A DNA stretch of 64,000 nucleotides from Geminisphaera colitermitum TAV2 (GTDB taxonomy: Bacteria; Verrucomicrobiota; Verrucomicrobiia; Opitutales; Opitutaceae), in contig NZ_ABEA03000174.1 in assembly GCF_000171235.2 (NCBI RefSeq), forward strand, positions 43,209 to 107,208, given 5' to 3'. Both the position numbers and the translations under genes were made by a program. Below the pieces are notes generated by a model. The model saw nothing but the letters and a program-made list of their open reading frames with translations, ran no database searches and was not told the origin of the DNA. Positions 36,151-44,399 of this stretch are shown piece after piece (within the stretch, counting starts at the first letter, position 1; the number at the start of each line of letters is the position of its first letter).

Positions 36151-38293
36151 GCCAAACCGCCCGCGTAGCGTTGAACCACGCTGAACCAGCAATCATGTAT
36201 CGGGAAAATCCTTATTTATGGGCCAAACGCAAAAATGCGACCTCGCCGCCGCCCATCGCGCCAAAGCTTTTCGTGCGCCCCTTGCGAACCCAACGCCCGT
36301 CCCTTCCGCAAAACCCGTAACCCCGCCCCCGCCTCCCGCCCGCCACGCGCCCACAAAAGCCACGCCATGGCCCCACCAGCCTCAACGCCATTGCGCCCCG
36401 TCAATGCAACGCAAACCCCATTCCCGCCCCATCCCCGTGACCAACGTTCCGCCATGCCGGAGTAACCCGCGCCACCCCGAACCCACCACTTGGCGCTCAT
36501 CCGCAAGCCTGACGCTCATGACTATCCATGCCCGGCTCCGCCACCACCCGGCTACCTCGCTCCTCGGCACCTGCCCGCCCCCAACCCACGCACTCCGCGC
36601 CACCCAACGCGACACCACGAACGCAACCCCACCCGTTCCTACGGCCTCATGCCCTTCGACCCCGCACCTGCGCACACCCACCTTAAAAACACATCGAAAA
36701 AATCCGCGCAAAAAAACTTCACCCGTGAACCCGAACCTGCCACATTCGCGGCTCCCGACAGCGCAACCTTGCGCACCCGGAAACGGAACGTAGCCACGTT
36801 CCAAAATCGGCCCATACGCCCTTCCCCTTGCGTCAGGACGCAACGATCTTTCCGGCCTCCCGGTCCCGCCATTCCGGCATCCGCCGGATCGTAATGAGGG
36901 CAGCACTACCATCCGGTTTGCCCTGATTTTTCACCGGAAAATTTGAAAGCGCAGCCGCGCCAAAAAAATCCCGATACGCGTAAAATAGGGCACCGGCCAC
37001 ACCGGACCGCCCCCAATTCCGGGCTCCCTCTCCCGGCATCCGCCGAAACCGTAATGGGGGAATCACGACACCCCGGATTGACCGGTTTTTCGACCGGCAA
37101 ATTCCCCCTCGCCGCCAAACGCCTGACAAAACAGAGACGATAACAATCCGACACGCACGAAGACACGCCGCGCTTCGCTGGATTCGGCGTGCCATCGTGT
37201 TCGGGCGGATTTTTGAGGGACGCGAACACAGACCCGGAACGCTCCTCACTGCGCTCCGCCTCCGGCCTGCGCGAGCCTCCCTCCTTCGTCGGGCGACTCC
37301 ACTCCGGCCTCCGTCTCCGCTCCGTTGCGGAAGATTCCGGGACTGTGTTCGGCCCTGTTCATCCAATCCACAGCGTAATGGAACCGCACCGGATTGAAAA
37401 CCGCACCGCTTGCCGATGATCGCAACGGAACCCGGATGCATCCGGCATCCCGCCGTTGAAATGATTTATCCGATACGGATAAAACCATCATGGTTTCGGG
37501 CCATTCCGTCAAAAAATTCACCACCGGGGAAAAACAACTCCGTTCCCTTTCACGCAGCCGCTTTCACAAAAATTCAACGCCACGCACCATCCGGACCAAC
37601 CGCACCGAACAGCCAAAAAATGAAGAAGGCGGATTCCCTGCTTCCAGTTTCTTGAATCAGCGGCGGCCCCTGCGCTTCGCTTGGGGGTAGGGGCCACAGC
37701 CTGAAAAAGATTTCGCGCCCTTGGAGGGGCGCGACCAAGGGCGCTCATTTGCGCCCCTTGGAACCCCGCCTAGGGGTTCCTAATCCAAGAAAGCAAACCC
37801 CCGGCATCGCCCTGCCGCCGGTCTCCCGCGCTTCTCCACCATCCGGCAACCCGCTTGCCCCCGCGCTCCCGCCTTCTCTCCCCCGGCATCGTTACAGGTA
37901 AAGCACCCGCGCCAGCCCGCACCGCAGGCCCAAATCCGCCCCCCGCCGCCACCGGCAACCACTCCCGGTCGCAGCCACGATCCCGCATCCCGCGAACGGC
38001 AACGCCTTGGCCCCCGCTCGCCCCGATGACTTGCGAACTCCGCTGCCTGACATCGCATCCCGATGAATACTCTTGAAAACATCTCACCCATAAAAAACAG
38101 GGCTTGCCACACAGACCGATTTCCCCAATTCAAAGAGATAACACATAGTATCCAATTATTGGATACAAGGAGAAGCGGCTGGCAAACCTTGGTCCCCCTC
38201 AGCAAGGTTGCCGAAAAGTTGCATCAAATGATGTTTTTAGCTTCACTTCCCGGCATTTTCCTGCTTCTCTCTGCATGTCTAAACCATTAACAA
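36150..38293. other. Gene-poor region of about 2.1 kb
   Basis: No frame with gene-like composition or recognisable motif. There are diverged duplicates of an about 100-bp unit (near 36861-36955 and 37018-37115, sharing GGCATCCGCCG and ACCGTAATG-like blocks), a hairpin GGAACCCC/GGGGTTCC (37760-37780), and a perfect palindrome (38148-38166, GTATCCAATTATTGGATAC). It looks like decayed accessory DNA. Confidence 0.55.
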
Positions 38294-39037
38294 TCAATCA
38301 AGTCCGCTAAAACCAACAACTTGATTGCTTACCCGACGCGGGCGTCCCGCCCGCATTCTGTTCCGATGCGGGCGGGACGCCCGCGCCTTGAGTTTGGCGA
38401 AGAGGTTTTCGATGCGGTACCGTTCGTGATAGAGGTGCTGGTCAAAAGGGGGTTTGAAGGATCTACTTGGGTGCAAGGCTATGACGGGGGTGCCGCCGAG
38501 TTGGTTCACATAAGCACGGATGGCATCGCTGTCGTAGCCCTTGTCCATGATGGCGAAGGCGCCCGGTTTGAGATATTTTGTGAGCAAGGGCTTGCACTGA
38601 TCGAAGTCTGAGACGTTGGCGCCGGTGAGGATAAAGCCCAGGGGGTATCCCAAGGCATCGCAGGCCATGTGGATCTTGGTGGACAGACTGGCCCTTGATC
38701 GGCCCATGGCTTGGGCAATCTGGCCGCCGGCCGGTCCGGCAGCGTGTTGATGAACCCGGCAACTGGAGCTGTCGATCATCAGGTATTCCTCGTCGCGTTG
38801 AGCACTGATTACTCCCAGCAAAGTCGTCCACAGGCCAGATACCGTCCATCTTCTGAACGAAGTATAGACTGTCTTCCATGGACCGAAAAATGGCGGCAAA
38901 TCACGCCAGGGCACTCCGGTTCGCAACACCCACAGGATTGCTTCGATGCGCAGACGCTCGTCCTTGCTCTTACGGCCACGCTTCCGCGGACCACTCAGAT
39001 TACTCCGATAGTCGTTAATTTTTTTAGCTCGTCCCAT
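38294..39037 (-). pseudogene. IS5-family transposase with replaced C-terminus
   Basis: 247 codons. N-terminal DUF4096/HTH region (RIEAILWVLRTGVPWRDLPP), then the DDE domain (MIDSSSCRVHQHAAG, FIMDKGYDSDAI-like AIMDKGYDSDAI, and ERYRIENLFAKLK). Directly after ENLFAKLK the frame turns into REP sequence (38334-38386, two inverted GCGGGCGTCCCGCCCGC palindromes) and ends, where the family normally has another 20-30 residues. It is thus a truncated and probably inactive copy. Confidence 0.85.
38334..38386. repeat. REP doublet inserted in the transposase gene
   Basis: Two copies of GCGGGCGTCCCGCCCGC in inverted order around CATTCTGTTCCGATG. Family members also occur near 21629, 45478, 47236, 53543 and 53660-53712. 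Confidence 0.85.
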
Positions 39038-39132
39038 CCGCCGTCGGTCAGAACGAACCTTATCTGTTGGTTCACAATAAAATGTGAATCACTACATTCT
39101 CGCCTAGTCGAGAAAAAAGTATCCAGCCAGTG

Positions 39133-39185
39133 GGTATTCCCTCAATTTCGATCTACCAAACAATCAACAACTTACAAAGCTCTCC
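39133..39185 (+). repeat. Left terminal inverted repeat (53 bp)
   Basis: Identical to the reverse complement of 43134-43186 over all 53 bases. Begins GGTATTCCCTCAATTTCG and ends ACTTACAAAGCTCTCC. Confidence 0.95.
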
Positions 39186-39272
39186 AATCGTAATGATTTT
39201 GTAATTTTAGAAAAAAATCCCCCTCTCCTTTTTAAAAAAGAAAGCCAAAAAAATATTTAAAACAATTTTTTT

Positions 39273-39566
39273 ATGAAGAATGCAAATTTTAATAATATCA
39301 CCAAGAGCGTGCCAATTCAATATAACGGTTTTAGCATAATATTAGATTCTTTGAATCCCTTCAATTTGTCTTATGATCTTCTCTGTTTTGCCGCGAAGGA
39401 TCAGGACGGTAAAATAGTTTCATGGATAAATGTCCATGCAAAAATGATAAGAAAATTCAAGAATCTTAGTCCTTTTGTTCCTATGGCGTTGAGTGTAATT
39501 CAAAAAGAAATCGAAACTAAAAAAATCGACCCCTCTGGCTTAACCTTTTGGGTATGGACGGAGTAA
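39273..39566 (+). CDS. Transposon passenger, 97-aa protein of unknown function
   Basis: A soluble-looking protein (GFSIILDSLNPFNLSYDLL, then DGKIVSWINVHAKMIRKF, ending GLTFWVWTE). I do not recognise a family. It has ordinary codon use for AT-rich DNA and a poly-A/T-rich upstream stretch. It is convergent with the 87-aa gene and overlaps it by 27 bases at the 3' ends. Confidence 0.6.
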   Translation: MKNANFNNITKSVPIQYNGFSIILDSLNPFNLSYDLLCFAAKDQDGKIVSWINVHAKMIRKFKNLSPFVPMALSVIQKEIETKKIDPSGLTFWVWTE

Positions 39567-39803
39567 TTTGATGCAATCTTCAAGTGCGAACATTATATCT
39601 TCCTCCTTTGAATCTGATACAAAGTAATATAATTCCCCTATTTCACTTGTGGCACAAATTCCTTCATTTGTAAATATTATGTTATGCTTAATTAAATGGG
39701 AAGATATGTTGTTAATATCCATCTTTTCAACGAAGAAACATCTTTTCCCATCTGATTCATGAATTGGCTTTTCTGTATCAGATAATTTTAGATCAAATTT
39801 CAT
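39540..39803 (-). CDS. Transposon passenger, 87-aa protein of unknown function
   Basis: An acidic protein (MKFDLKLSDTEKPIHESDGK, FTNEGICATSEIGELYYFVS, DIMFALEDCIKLL). No signal peptide and no recognised family. The alternating strands and size recall small immunity or inhibitor proteins, but this is only resemblance. Its end overlaps that of the 97-aa gene on the other strand. Confidence 0.6.
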   Translation of the reverse strand: MKFDLKLSDTEKPIHESDGKRCFFVEKMDINNISSHLIKHNIIFTNEGICATSEIGELYYFVSDSKEEDIMFALEDCIKLLRPYPKG

Positions 39804-39933
39804 TTTATTTCTTTATTTTTTGGTTAATGGTTTTTACTGATTCTGGCGGGATGCCAGAAAATTGAATTTCAATATCTTATGTGGCTCAAATATCAAGTAT
39901 CTTTATTTACAAACTGTTTTTTTGATGTAGCGA

Positions 39934-40230
39934 TTATTCTGTCCATTCTATGGTAATTTTAACTCTCCTCATTTTTCCTTTTACTCCAATTCTCTGAGAG
40001 GTGATTTTGTAAGCATTAAGAGCTTTTTCAAAGGCTTTCTTCTTTGCATCTTTCCATGCTTCATCTATTCCTTCTTTCCAATCTCCTTCGATTGCTGCCG
40101 TTCTACGAATATTACTGACCTTCACTATGCTAGACTGCAAAGGAGCATATTTTACATCAGCTTGGCCCATAACGGGGACAACAACCGCTAGAAAGATGAT
40201 TTTTAAAATTTGTTGGTATTCGGGCTTCAT
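39934..40230 (-). CDS. Transposon passenger, secreted 98-aa protein
   Basis: Signal peptide (ILKIIFLAVVVPVMGQA) and a mature part of about 74 residues with SIVKVSNIRRTAAIEGDWKE and a basic helical middle (EAWKDAKKKAFEKALNAY), ending RRVKITIEWTE. No family is recognised. It lies in the same orientation as the lipoprotein gene 52 bases upstream and may be expressed with it at the cell envelope. Confidence 0.6.
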   Translation of the reverse strand: MKPEYQQILKIIFLAVVVPVMGQADVKYAPLQSSIVKVSNIRRTAAIEGDWKEGIDEAWKDAKKKAFEKALNAYKITSQRIGVKGKMRRVKITIEWTE

Positions 40231-40282
40231 AATAATTTAAATGTTTTTTTGCATTTCTATGAGTATTATATCTGACATTAAG

Positions 40283-40792
40283 TTAGTCGCCAAACATCCA
40301 AAGTATTATTTTGGCCTGAGCAATCTCAGAATTATAAGCGTCTCTGTAGTCCTCTATATATTGTTGAAAATCAGAAGATGTATAAGTTTTCACTCGAACT
40401 TGTTTCACAACCCATTCATTTTGCTGGAATGCTAATGTAATTTTTAAACCACGCCATCCCTTTTCACGGTTGATCCCATTAGAATCGACCTCATAAGATA
40501 TTTCGTGGATTTCAACTGTTCCTATATAAGGAGAAACCATTGAATTTGTTTGCTTAACATCGTAAGATATTTTCGGAAAAATGCTACTCTTTGCTCCGGG
40601 GTTCTTCGCATCTGAATCAATGGCGAAAGATTTTAATTTAGTTAGTCGTGCTCTTAATAAAGCGGTAGGGTCTTGGGAGTTATCTTCCACTTGAAAAGAA
40701 GAATGCTGTTTTTCGCATCCAACAGTCAGGAATCCCATTCCAATAAGGAAAAGGATTAATTTAATTATATTTTTATTTTTAGCGGTTTTCAT
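40283..40792 (-). CDS. Transposon passenger, 169-aa lipoprotein
   Basis: The ATG at 40790-40792 gives a clean lipoprotein signal (KLILFLIGMGFLTVGCEK, lipobox TVGC). The mature part is beta-rich (ISYDVKQTNSMVSPYIGTVE, RGLKITLAFQQNEWVVKQVR) with a C-terminal helix. Family unknown. A further upstream ATG (40841-40843) would destroy the signal and is less likely. Confidence 0.65.
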   Translation of the reverse strand: MKTAKNKNIIKLILFLIGMGFLTVGCEKQHSSFQVEDNSQDPTALLRARLTKLKSFAIDSDAKNPGAKSSIFPKISYDVKQTNSMVSPYIGTVEIHEISYEVDSNGINREKGWRGLKITLAFQQNEWVVKQVRVKTYTSSDFQQYIEDYRDAYNSEIAQAKIILWMFGD

Positions 40793-40852
40793 GACGGATT
40801 CTATTTTTTTGTTTGGATCAGAACAACTTCCGTAAAAACCCAAAAATAAAGA

Positions 40853-40987
40853 GGCGCGGCCCAGAACATCCCGCCGTCTGAAGCACCGCTAAGAGCTTAG
40901 GAGAGGAATGACCAAACCGCGCCAGTTGTGACGCGCTCGGATCAATAAGTCCTCTCCCAAGAGAAATTTAGCGGTTTTCAGACGGGA
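40853..40987. other. Non-coding hairpin region with ACCGCTAA motifs
   Basis: GGCGCGG (40853-40859) pairs with CCGCGCC (40917-40923) around GTCTGAAGCACCGCTAAGAG. About 80 bases later the reverse complement of a similar block (TAGCGGTTTTCAGACGG) follows. The motif reappears at 42502-42519, inside another hairpin. Function unknown. Confidence 0.5.
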
Positions 40988-41077
40988 GACTTATCAACGA
41001 GTTTCTGCGAAAATTAGACTGTAGGAAATCTATGAAGTAAAATTAGAAGATTAAGTCAATTGAGAATTGTTAATTAC

Positions 41078-41887
41078 CTATCTTTCAATAAGTTTCAGAA
41101 TCTTATCCAAACTCCAAACATGATTTGCAATTCCTGCGGCTACTGCTGGGGTTGTGTTCAATGTGGAATGAATTCTGGCGAAGTTGTAATACATAAAATG
41201 CAAGGCGATAGCATAACGGTGGTTTGCGATTTTTTTGGAGTAGCCATTTGTTTTTCGAGTGAAGCGGCGCATTGACATTCTCATGGTCAAATTTTGCCGT
41301 TCCACGATGGAGGTATTCATTGTGTCGGGGTCGGGGTTTCCAAAAATTGCCGTCTTTTCGCTCCCGATATATCTGGTTCTGTGATCGTCTCCACTGACAT
41401 CGTATTTTTTCTCAACCATGCCATAACTGGTTTCAATCCATAATATTTCTTTAATGGCATTGATATAGGCTTTTAATCCATCGGTGGTAATTTGAGTGCT
41501 GCCTAGTGATAAGTGGCGGGCAAGTCGCCTCATGAATTTTTTAGCAGATTCAGAATCCCGACGCCCGATAAACCAACAAGGAACTAATTTTGTGTCAGGG
41601 TCGCAAGCAATCCATGTCCAAGTATCGCCCTGCCGTTTTCCGTTGTTTGTTACGTTCTTTTCTTTGCATCCGACAAAAGACCAAATTTCATCGCATTGAA
41701 TTCGCTTACAGAAAATATTTTCAAAGACACGGGCTTGATACCGCGTGCAGGCTTTTCCCAAATCCACTAAAAATTTTGCAACTGTGTTGGGCGCAACATG
41801 CACGATTCTGGCCGTTGCTTCCATGCTGCATCCATCCACAAGGCAGGAAAGCATCTGAACTCGCTTTGAATGTGCCAATCGGTTCAT
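41078..41887 (-). CDS. IS1-family DDE transposase of the transposon
   Basis: A 269-residue single-frame transposase. An N-terminal HTH (SMEATARIVHVAPNTVAKFL) is followed by the IS1-type DDE core: Asp66 in RIQCDEIWSFVGCKEKN, Asp136 in QITTDGLKAYINA and Glu196 in TSIVERQNLTMRMSMRRF, then YNFARIHSTLNTTPA. All catalytic residues are present. Classical IS1 makes its transposase by frameshift between InsA and InsB; here it is one frame, as in many environmental IS1 relatives. It should act on the 53-bp ends of the surrounding element. Confidence 0.9.
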   Translation of the reverse strand: MNRLAHSKRVQMLSCLVDGCSMEATARIVHVAPNTVAKFLVDLGKACTRYQARVFENIFCKRIQCDEIWSFVGCKEKNVTNNGKRQGDTWTWIACDPDTKLVPCWFIGRRDSESAKKFMRRLARHLSLGSTQITTDGLKAYINAIKEILWIETSYGMVEKKYDVSGDDHRTRYIGSEKTAIFGNPDPDTMNTSIVERQNLTMRMSMRRFTRKTNGYSKKIANHRYAIALHFMYYNFARIHSTLNTTPAVAAGIANHVWSLDKILKLIER

Positions 41888-41971
41888 GGTCCCGATTATG
41901 CTTGAGCGGTCACGGATAGCAAGAAAAAAGTGGGGAATAAAATATGACTTAACCTATTATTTAAAAATTAT

Positions 41972-42229
41972 TTATGATTCTGAAATATTCCTTTTCTGTT
42001 TTTTACTAAAATCTAATCCCTCATTTTGCTTTTTCTTCCATCGACTTAATGCTGCCTTTTTCGCAATGGCACTGCGTTCTTCGCCTGTTAATTTGAGTGC
42101 GCGGGCCTTCCCGCCTTTTAGTCCGCCCAATCGTCCGAGGGAAACGGCGGCTGAATTTTTGGCAATTTTCTCACCAGTGACCAACTCCACAATGGAGAGG
42201 GCATTTTGACTGAAATCTTTCTTTGGCAT
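41972..42229 (-). CDS. Small basic KGGKARA-type protein next to the transposase
   Basis: An 85-residue very basic protein: NSAAVSLGRLGGLKGGKARALKLTGEERSAIAKKAALSRWKKK. This pattern is common in small bacterial proteins sometimes annotated histone-like, with Lys/Gly-rich helices suited to nucleic-acid binding. It lies directly upstream of the transposase gene in the same direction (84-base gap), so a role as a transposition helper or regulator is possible but unproven. Confidence 0.7.
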   Translation of the reverse strand: MPKKDFSQNALSIVELVTGEKIAKNSAAVSLGRLGGLKGGKARALKLTGEERSAIAKKAALSRWKKKQNEGLDFSKKQKRNISES

Positions 42230-42492
42230 AATGAATGAAACTGTCATTTTATCCTTGATCGGTCAAGCAAAATCTGATAGAAAAGGGGAATGAATTATTT
42301 CGGGGAAGATCGGATCAATATATTTTAATAGGTGAGGGAAATTAAAAATAATGCTGGTCTTTATTTTCAATCAACTTGTTTTGAAAAATAAATAAAATCA
42401 CTGAACTTTATTTTTATTTTTCTGTCTTTTTAATTTAAAATCAATAAGTTATGGAATAAAGACCATTGACAATAGAATCATATTCTGCGAAG

Positions 42493-42538
42493 ATTGGCGT
42501 TTCTGAGACACCGCTAAAGCCCGCCAATATAAAAATAT
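42493..42538. other. Hairpin with the ACCGCTAA motif
   Basis: ATTGGCG (42493-42499) pairs with CGCCAAT (42532-42538). The loop contains TTCTGAGACACCGCTAAAG, closely matching the motif near 40875-40892. Non-coding. Confidence 0.5.
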
Positions 42539-42682
42539 TTATGAATCCATTACAGAAGCCAAGAAGCCCGCCTTCGTAGCTCCAATAATAAGTTACGAAA
42601 TTTAATTGCTTGACTACAAGGTGCTATTGTGCGAGAATTTTAGTTTAAGATTCGCTAACCGAAAAATAAACCAATAGACAAA

Positions 42683-42874
42683 ATGACGCAGCAAATAGTA
42701 ATAAATTACGAAGTAAAGCTTACTTCGGGCGAAATAAAACAACATTCCGGGAAAGCAGAAGAAATAGACAGCTTCTTGCGTTTTACACTAGAAGATGGTT
42801 CTATTGTTGAATATAAACTAATTGAGGTCGAATCCTATAAGTCAGTTGGCTTTCGCCCATTTATAATGCGGTGA
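42683..42874 (+). CDS. Transposon passenger, 63-aa protein of unknown function
   Basis: A small beta-rich soluble protein (IVINYEVKLTSGEIKQHSGK, TLEDGSIVEYKLIEVESYK). No family is recognised. It is convergent with, and overlaps by 14 bases, the 59-aa gene on the other strand, repeating the arrangement of the pair at 39273-39803. Confidence 0.55.
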   Translation: MTQQIVINYEVKLTSGEIKQHSGKAEEIDSFLRFTLEDGSIVEYKLIEVESYKSVGFRPFIMR

Positions 42875-43040
42875 TATATTGTGTTATATCTTCATATTCT
42901 GTATTGGTAATAGAGACCACTAACCCGGTATCGAAATAAACCCAGTAAAAATCAGGATATTCATGACGTTTTTCTATGAAAAGTATGCGACTGAGGTTGA
43001 GTCCATGAGTTTTTGAGAAGAAATTTTTATTTTTATCCAT
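42861..43040 (-). CDS. Transposon passenger, 59-aa protein of unknown function
   Basis: An open frame from the ATG at 43038-43040 to TAA at 42861-42863. It reads MDKNKNFFSKTHGLNLSRIL, then EYPDFYWVYFDTGLVVSITN and DITQYITAL. Its aromatic-rich, gene-like composition and its tail-to-tail position with the 63-aa gene support it. Family unknown. Confidence 0.5.
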   Translation of the reverse strand: MDKNKNFFSKTHGLNLSRILFIEKRHEYPDFYWVYFDTGLVVSITNTEYEDITQYITAL

Positions 43041-43133
43041 GAAATTTCTTACAATTAAAAACTCTCAATGTGAAATTGGTGTAGAAATAATGGACAAGAT
43101 TGTCACTAAACAATGGGCGAAATCCTTACGACT

Positions 43134-43186
43134 GGAGAGCTTTGTAAGTTGTTGATTGTTTGGTAGATCGAAATTGAGGGAATACC
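43134..43186 (-). repeat. Right terminal inverted repeat (53 bp)
   Basis: Reverse complement of 39133-39185, followed by the target duplication AGCCAGTG at 43187-43194. Confidence 0.95.
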
Positions 43187-43230
43187 AGCCAGTGAATACT
43201 TCTTTACCCTCTCTTTTTGAAGACAGCTCC

Positions 43231-44386
43231 TAGTGCCCTGTCATTGAAGTAAGTTAAATAAGTGATGCAAGAGGGGTGACGAAGTGGTAGAGCGGGTGGA
43301 TGGAACGAGGACGCCCGAAGAAGCCGTTGATGTTGAGCGAGGAGGAGAAGCGGACGCTGGAGTCTGTGGCGAGGCAGCGGAAGGCAGGTGTGGCGGAGGT
43401 GACGCGAGCGAGAATCGTGCTGGGGTGTGCGAAGGGCATGACGAACAAGGAGGTGGCGAGGGAGGTGGGAGTGAGTGAGCCGACGGTGTGCACATGGAGG
43501 GAGCGGTTCAGGCTGGAAAGGCTGGCCGGACTGGGTGACCTGCCGAGGGCTGGTGCGCCGCGGACGGTGGAGGACGAGCAGGTCGCGCAGATCGTGCGGC
43601 GCACGCTGCAAACCAAGCCGAAGTCGGCGACGCACTGGAGCACGCGCACGATGGGCAAGGAGACGGGCGTGTCGCATCAGACGGTCAGCCGCATCTGGCA
43701 AGCCTTCGGGCTCCAGCCGCACCGGCACGAGTCCTTCACGCTCTGCACCGATCCGCTTTTTGTGGAGAAGGTCCGCGACGTGGTGGGCCTCTACCAAAGC
43801 CCCCCGCAAAACGCGGTGGTCTTCTGCGTGGACGAGAAGAGTCAGATCCAGGCCTTGGAGCGGTCCCAACCCATCCTCCCCATGGACCTTGGCCGGGCCG
43901 AACGCCACACCCATGATTACTTCCGGCACGGCACCGTCTCGCTGTTTGCCGCGCTCGACGTGGCCACCGGCGAGGTCTGGGGCCGCTGCCATCGCCGCCA
44001 CACCCACAGGGAGTTCCTCGCCTTCCTCAAGCGGATCGAAGATCGCACCCCCGCCCGACTGGATATCCACGCCGTGCTCGACAACTACGCCACCCACAAG
44101 ACCGACGCGGTCGTGCGCTGGCTCGCCCGCCATCCCCGCTGGCATCTTCACTTCATCCCCACTCACAGCTCCTGGCTCAACCAGGTCGAACGCTTCTTCG
44201 CCGAACTCACCCGCAAACGCCTTCAGCGTGAGAGCTTCCGCAGCGTCCAGCAATTACGCTGCGCCATCTCCGACTATCTGAAAACCCACAATCAAAACCC
44301 CCGTCCCTTCCAATGGACCGCCTCCGCCGATCTCATCCTCGGCAAGGTCGCTCATTTATGTAAGGAACTTCAATGACGGGACACTA
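43231..44386 (+). mobile_element. IS630-family insertion sequence
   Basis: Ends GTGCCCTGTCATTGAAGT (from 43233) and the inverted counterpart ACTTCAATGACGGGACAC (to 44384). TA dinucleotides outside both (43231-43232, 44385-44386) are the duplication expected for IS630/Tc1-type elements. One transposase gene. Confidence 0.88.
43300..44376 (+). CDS. IS630-family transposase
   Basis: A 358-residue transposase: HTH domains (GMTNKEVAREVGVSEPTVCTW, then MGKETGVSHQTVSRIW) followed by the DDE domain with FCVDEKSQI, AVLDNYATHKT and WLNQVERFFAEL. All three catalytic acids are present and the frame is intact, so the copy could be active. It lies within TA-flanked inverted repeats. Confidence 0.93.
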   Translation: MERGRPKKPLMLSEEEKRTLESVARQRKAGVAEVTRARIVLGCAKGMTNKEVAREVGVSEPTVCTWRERFRLERLAGLGDLPRAGAPRTVEDEQVAQIVRRTLQTKPKSATHWSTRTMGKETGVSHQTVSRIWQAFGLQPHRHESFTLCTDPLFVEKVRDVVGLYQSPPQNAVVFCVDEKSQIQALERSQPILPMDLGRAERHTHDYFRHGTVSLFAALDVATGEVWGRCHRRHTHREFLAFLKRIEDRTPARLDIHAVLDNYATHKTDAVVRWLARHPRWHLHFIPTHSSWLNQVERFFAELTRKRLQRESFRSVQQLRCAISDYLKTHNQNPRPFQWTASADLILGKVAHLCKELQ

Positions 44387-44399
44387 GAGCCGTTTCCCT

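Larger units (their letters stand above)
39125..43194. mobile_element. IS1-family transposon with cargo (4,054 bp, 53-bp TIRs, 8-bp duplication)
   Basis: The element spans 39133-43186. Its ends (39133-39185 and 43134-43186) are perfect 53-bp inverted repeats starting GGTATTCCCTCAATTTCG, with a weaker match continuing about 15 bases inward. The 8-bp direct repeat AGCCAGTG lies immediately outside both ends (39125-39132, 43187-43194). Inside is an IS1-type DDE transposase and seven small genes in AT-rich DNA quite unlike the host. An 8-bp duplication fits IS1-family transposition. IS1 elements are normally near 0.7-1.2 kb with short ends, so this is a large passenger-carrying derivative. The target lies beside a broken IS5 copy. 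Confidence 0.88.

Noticed and set aside
36833..37441. 202-codon frame in the gene-poor region
   Set aside because: Arg/Gly/Ser-biased composition, no motif, overlaps the diverged tandem units.
40853..42538. Integron attC sites
   Set aside because: The hairpins lack the RYYYAAC/GTTRRRY core pairs and no integron integrase is present.
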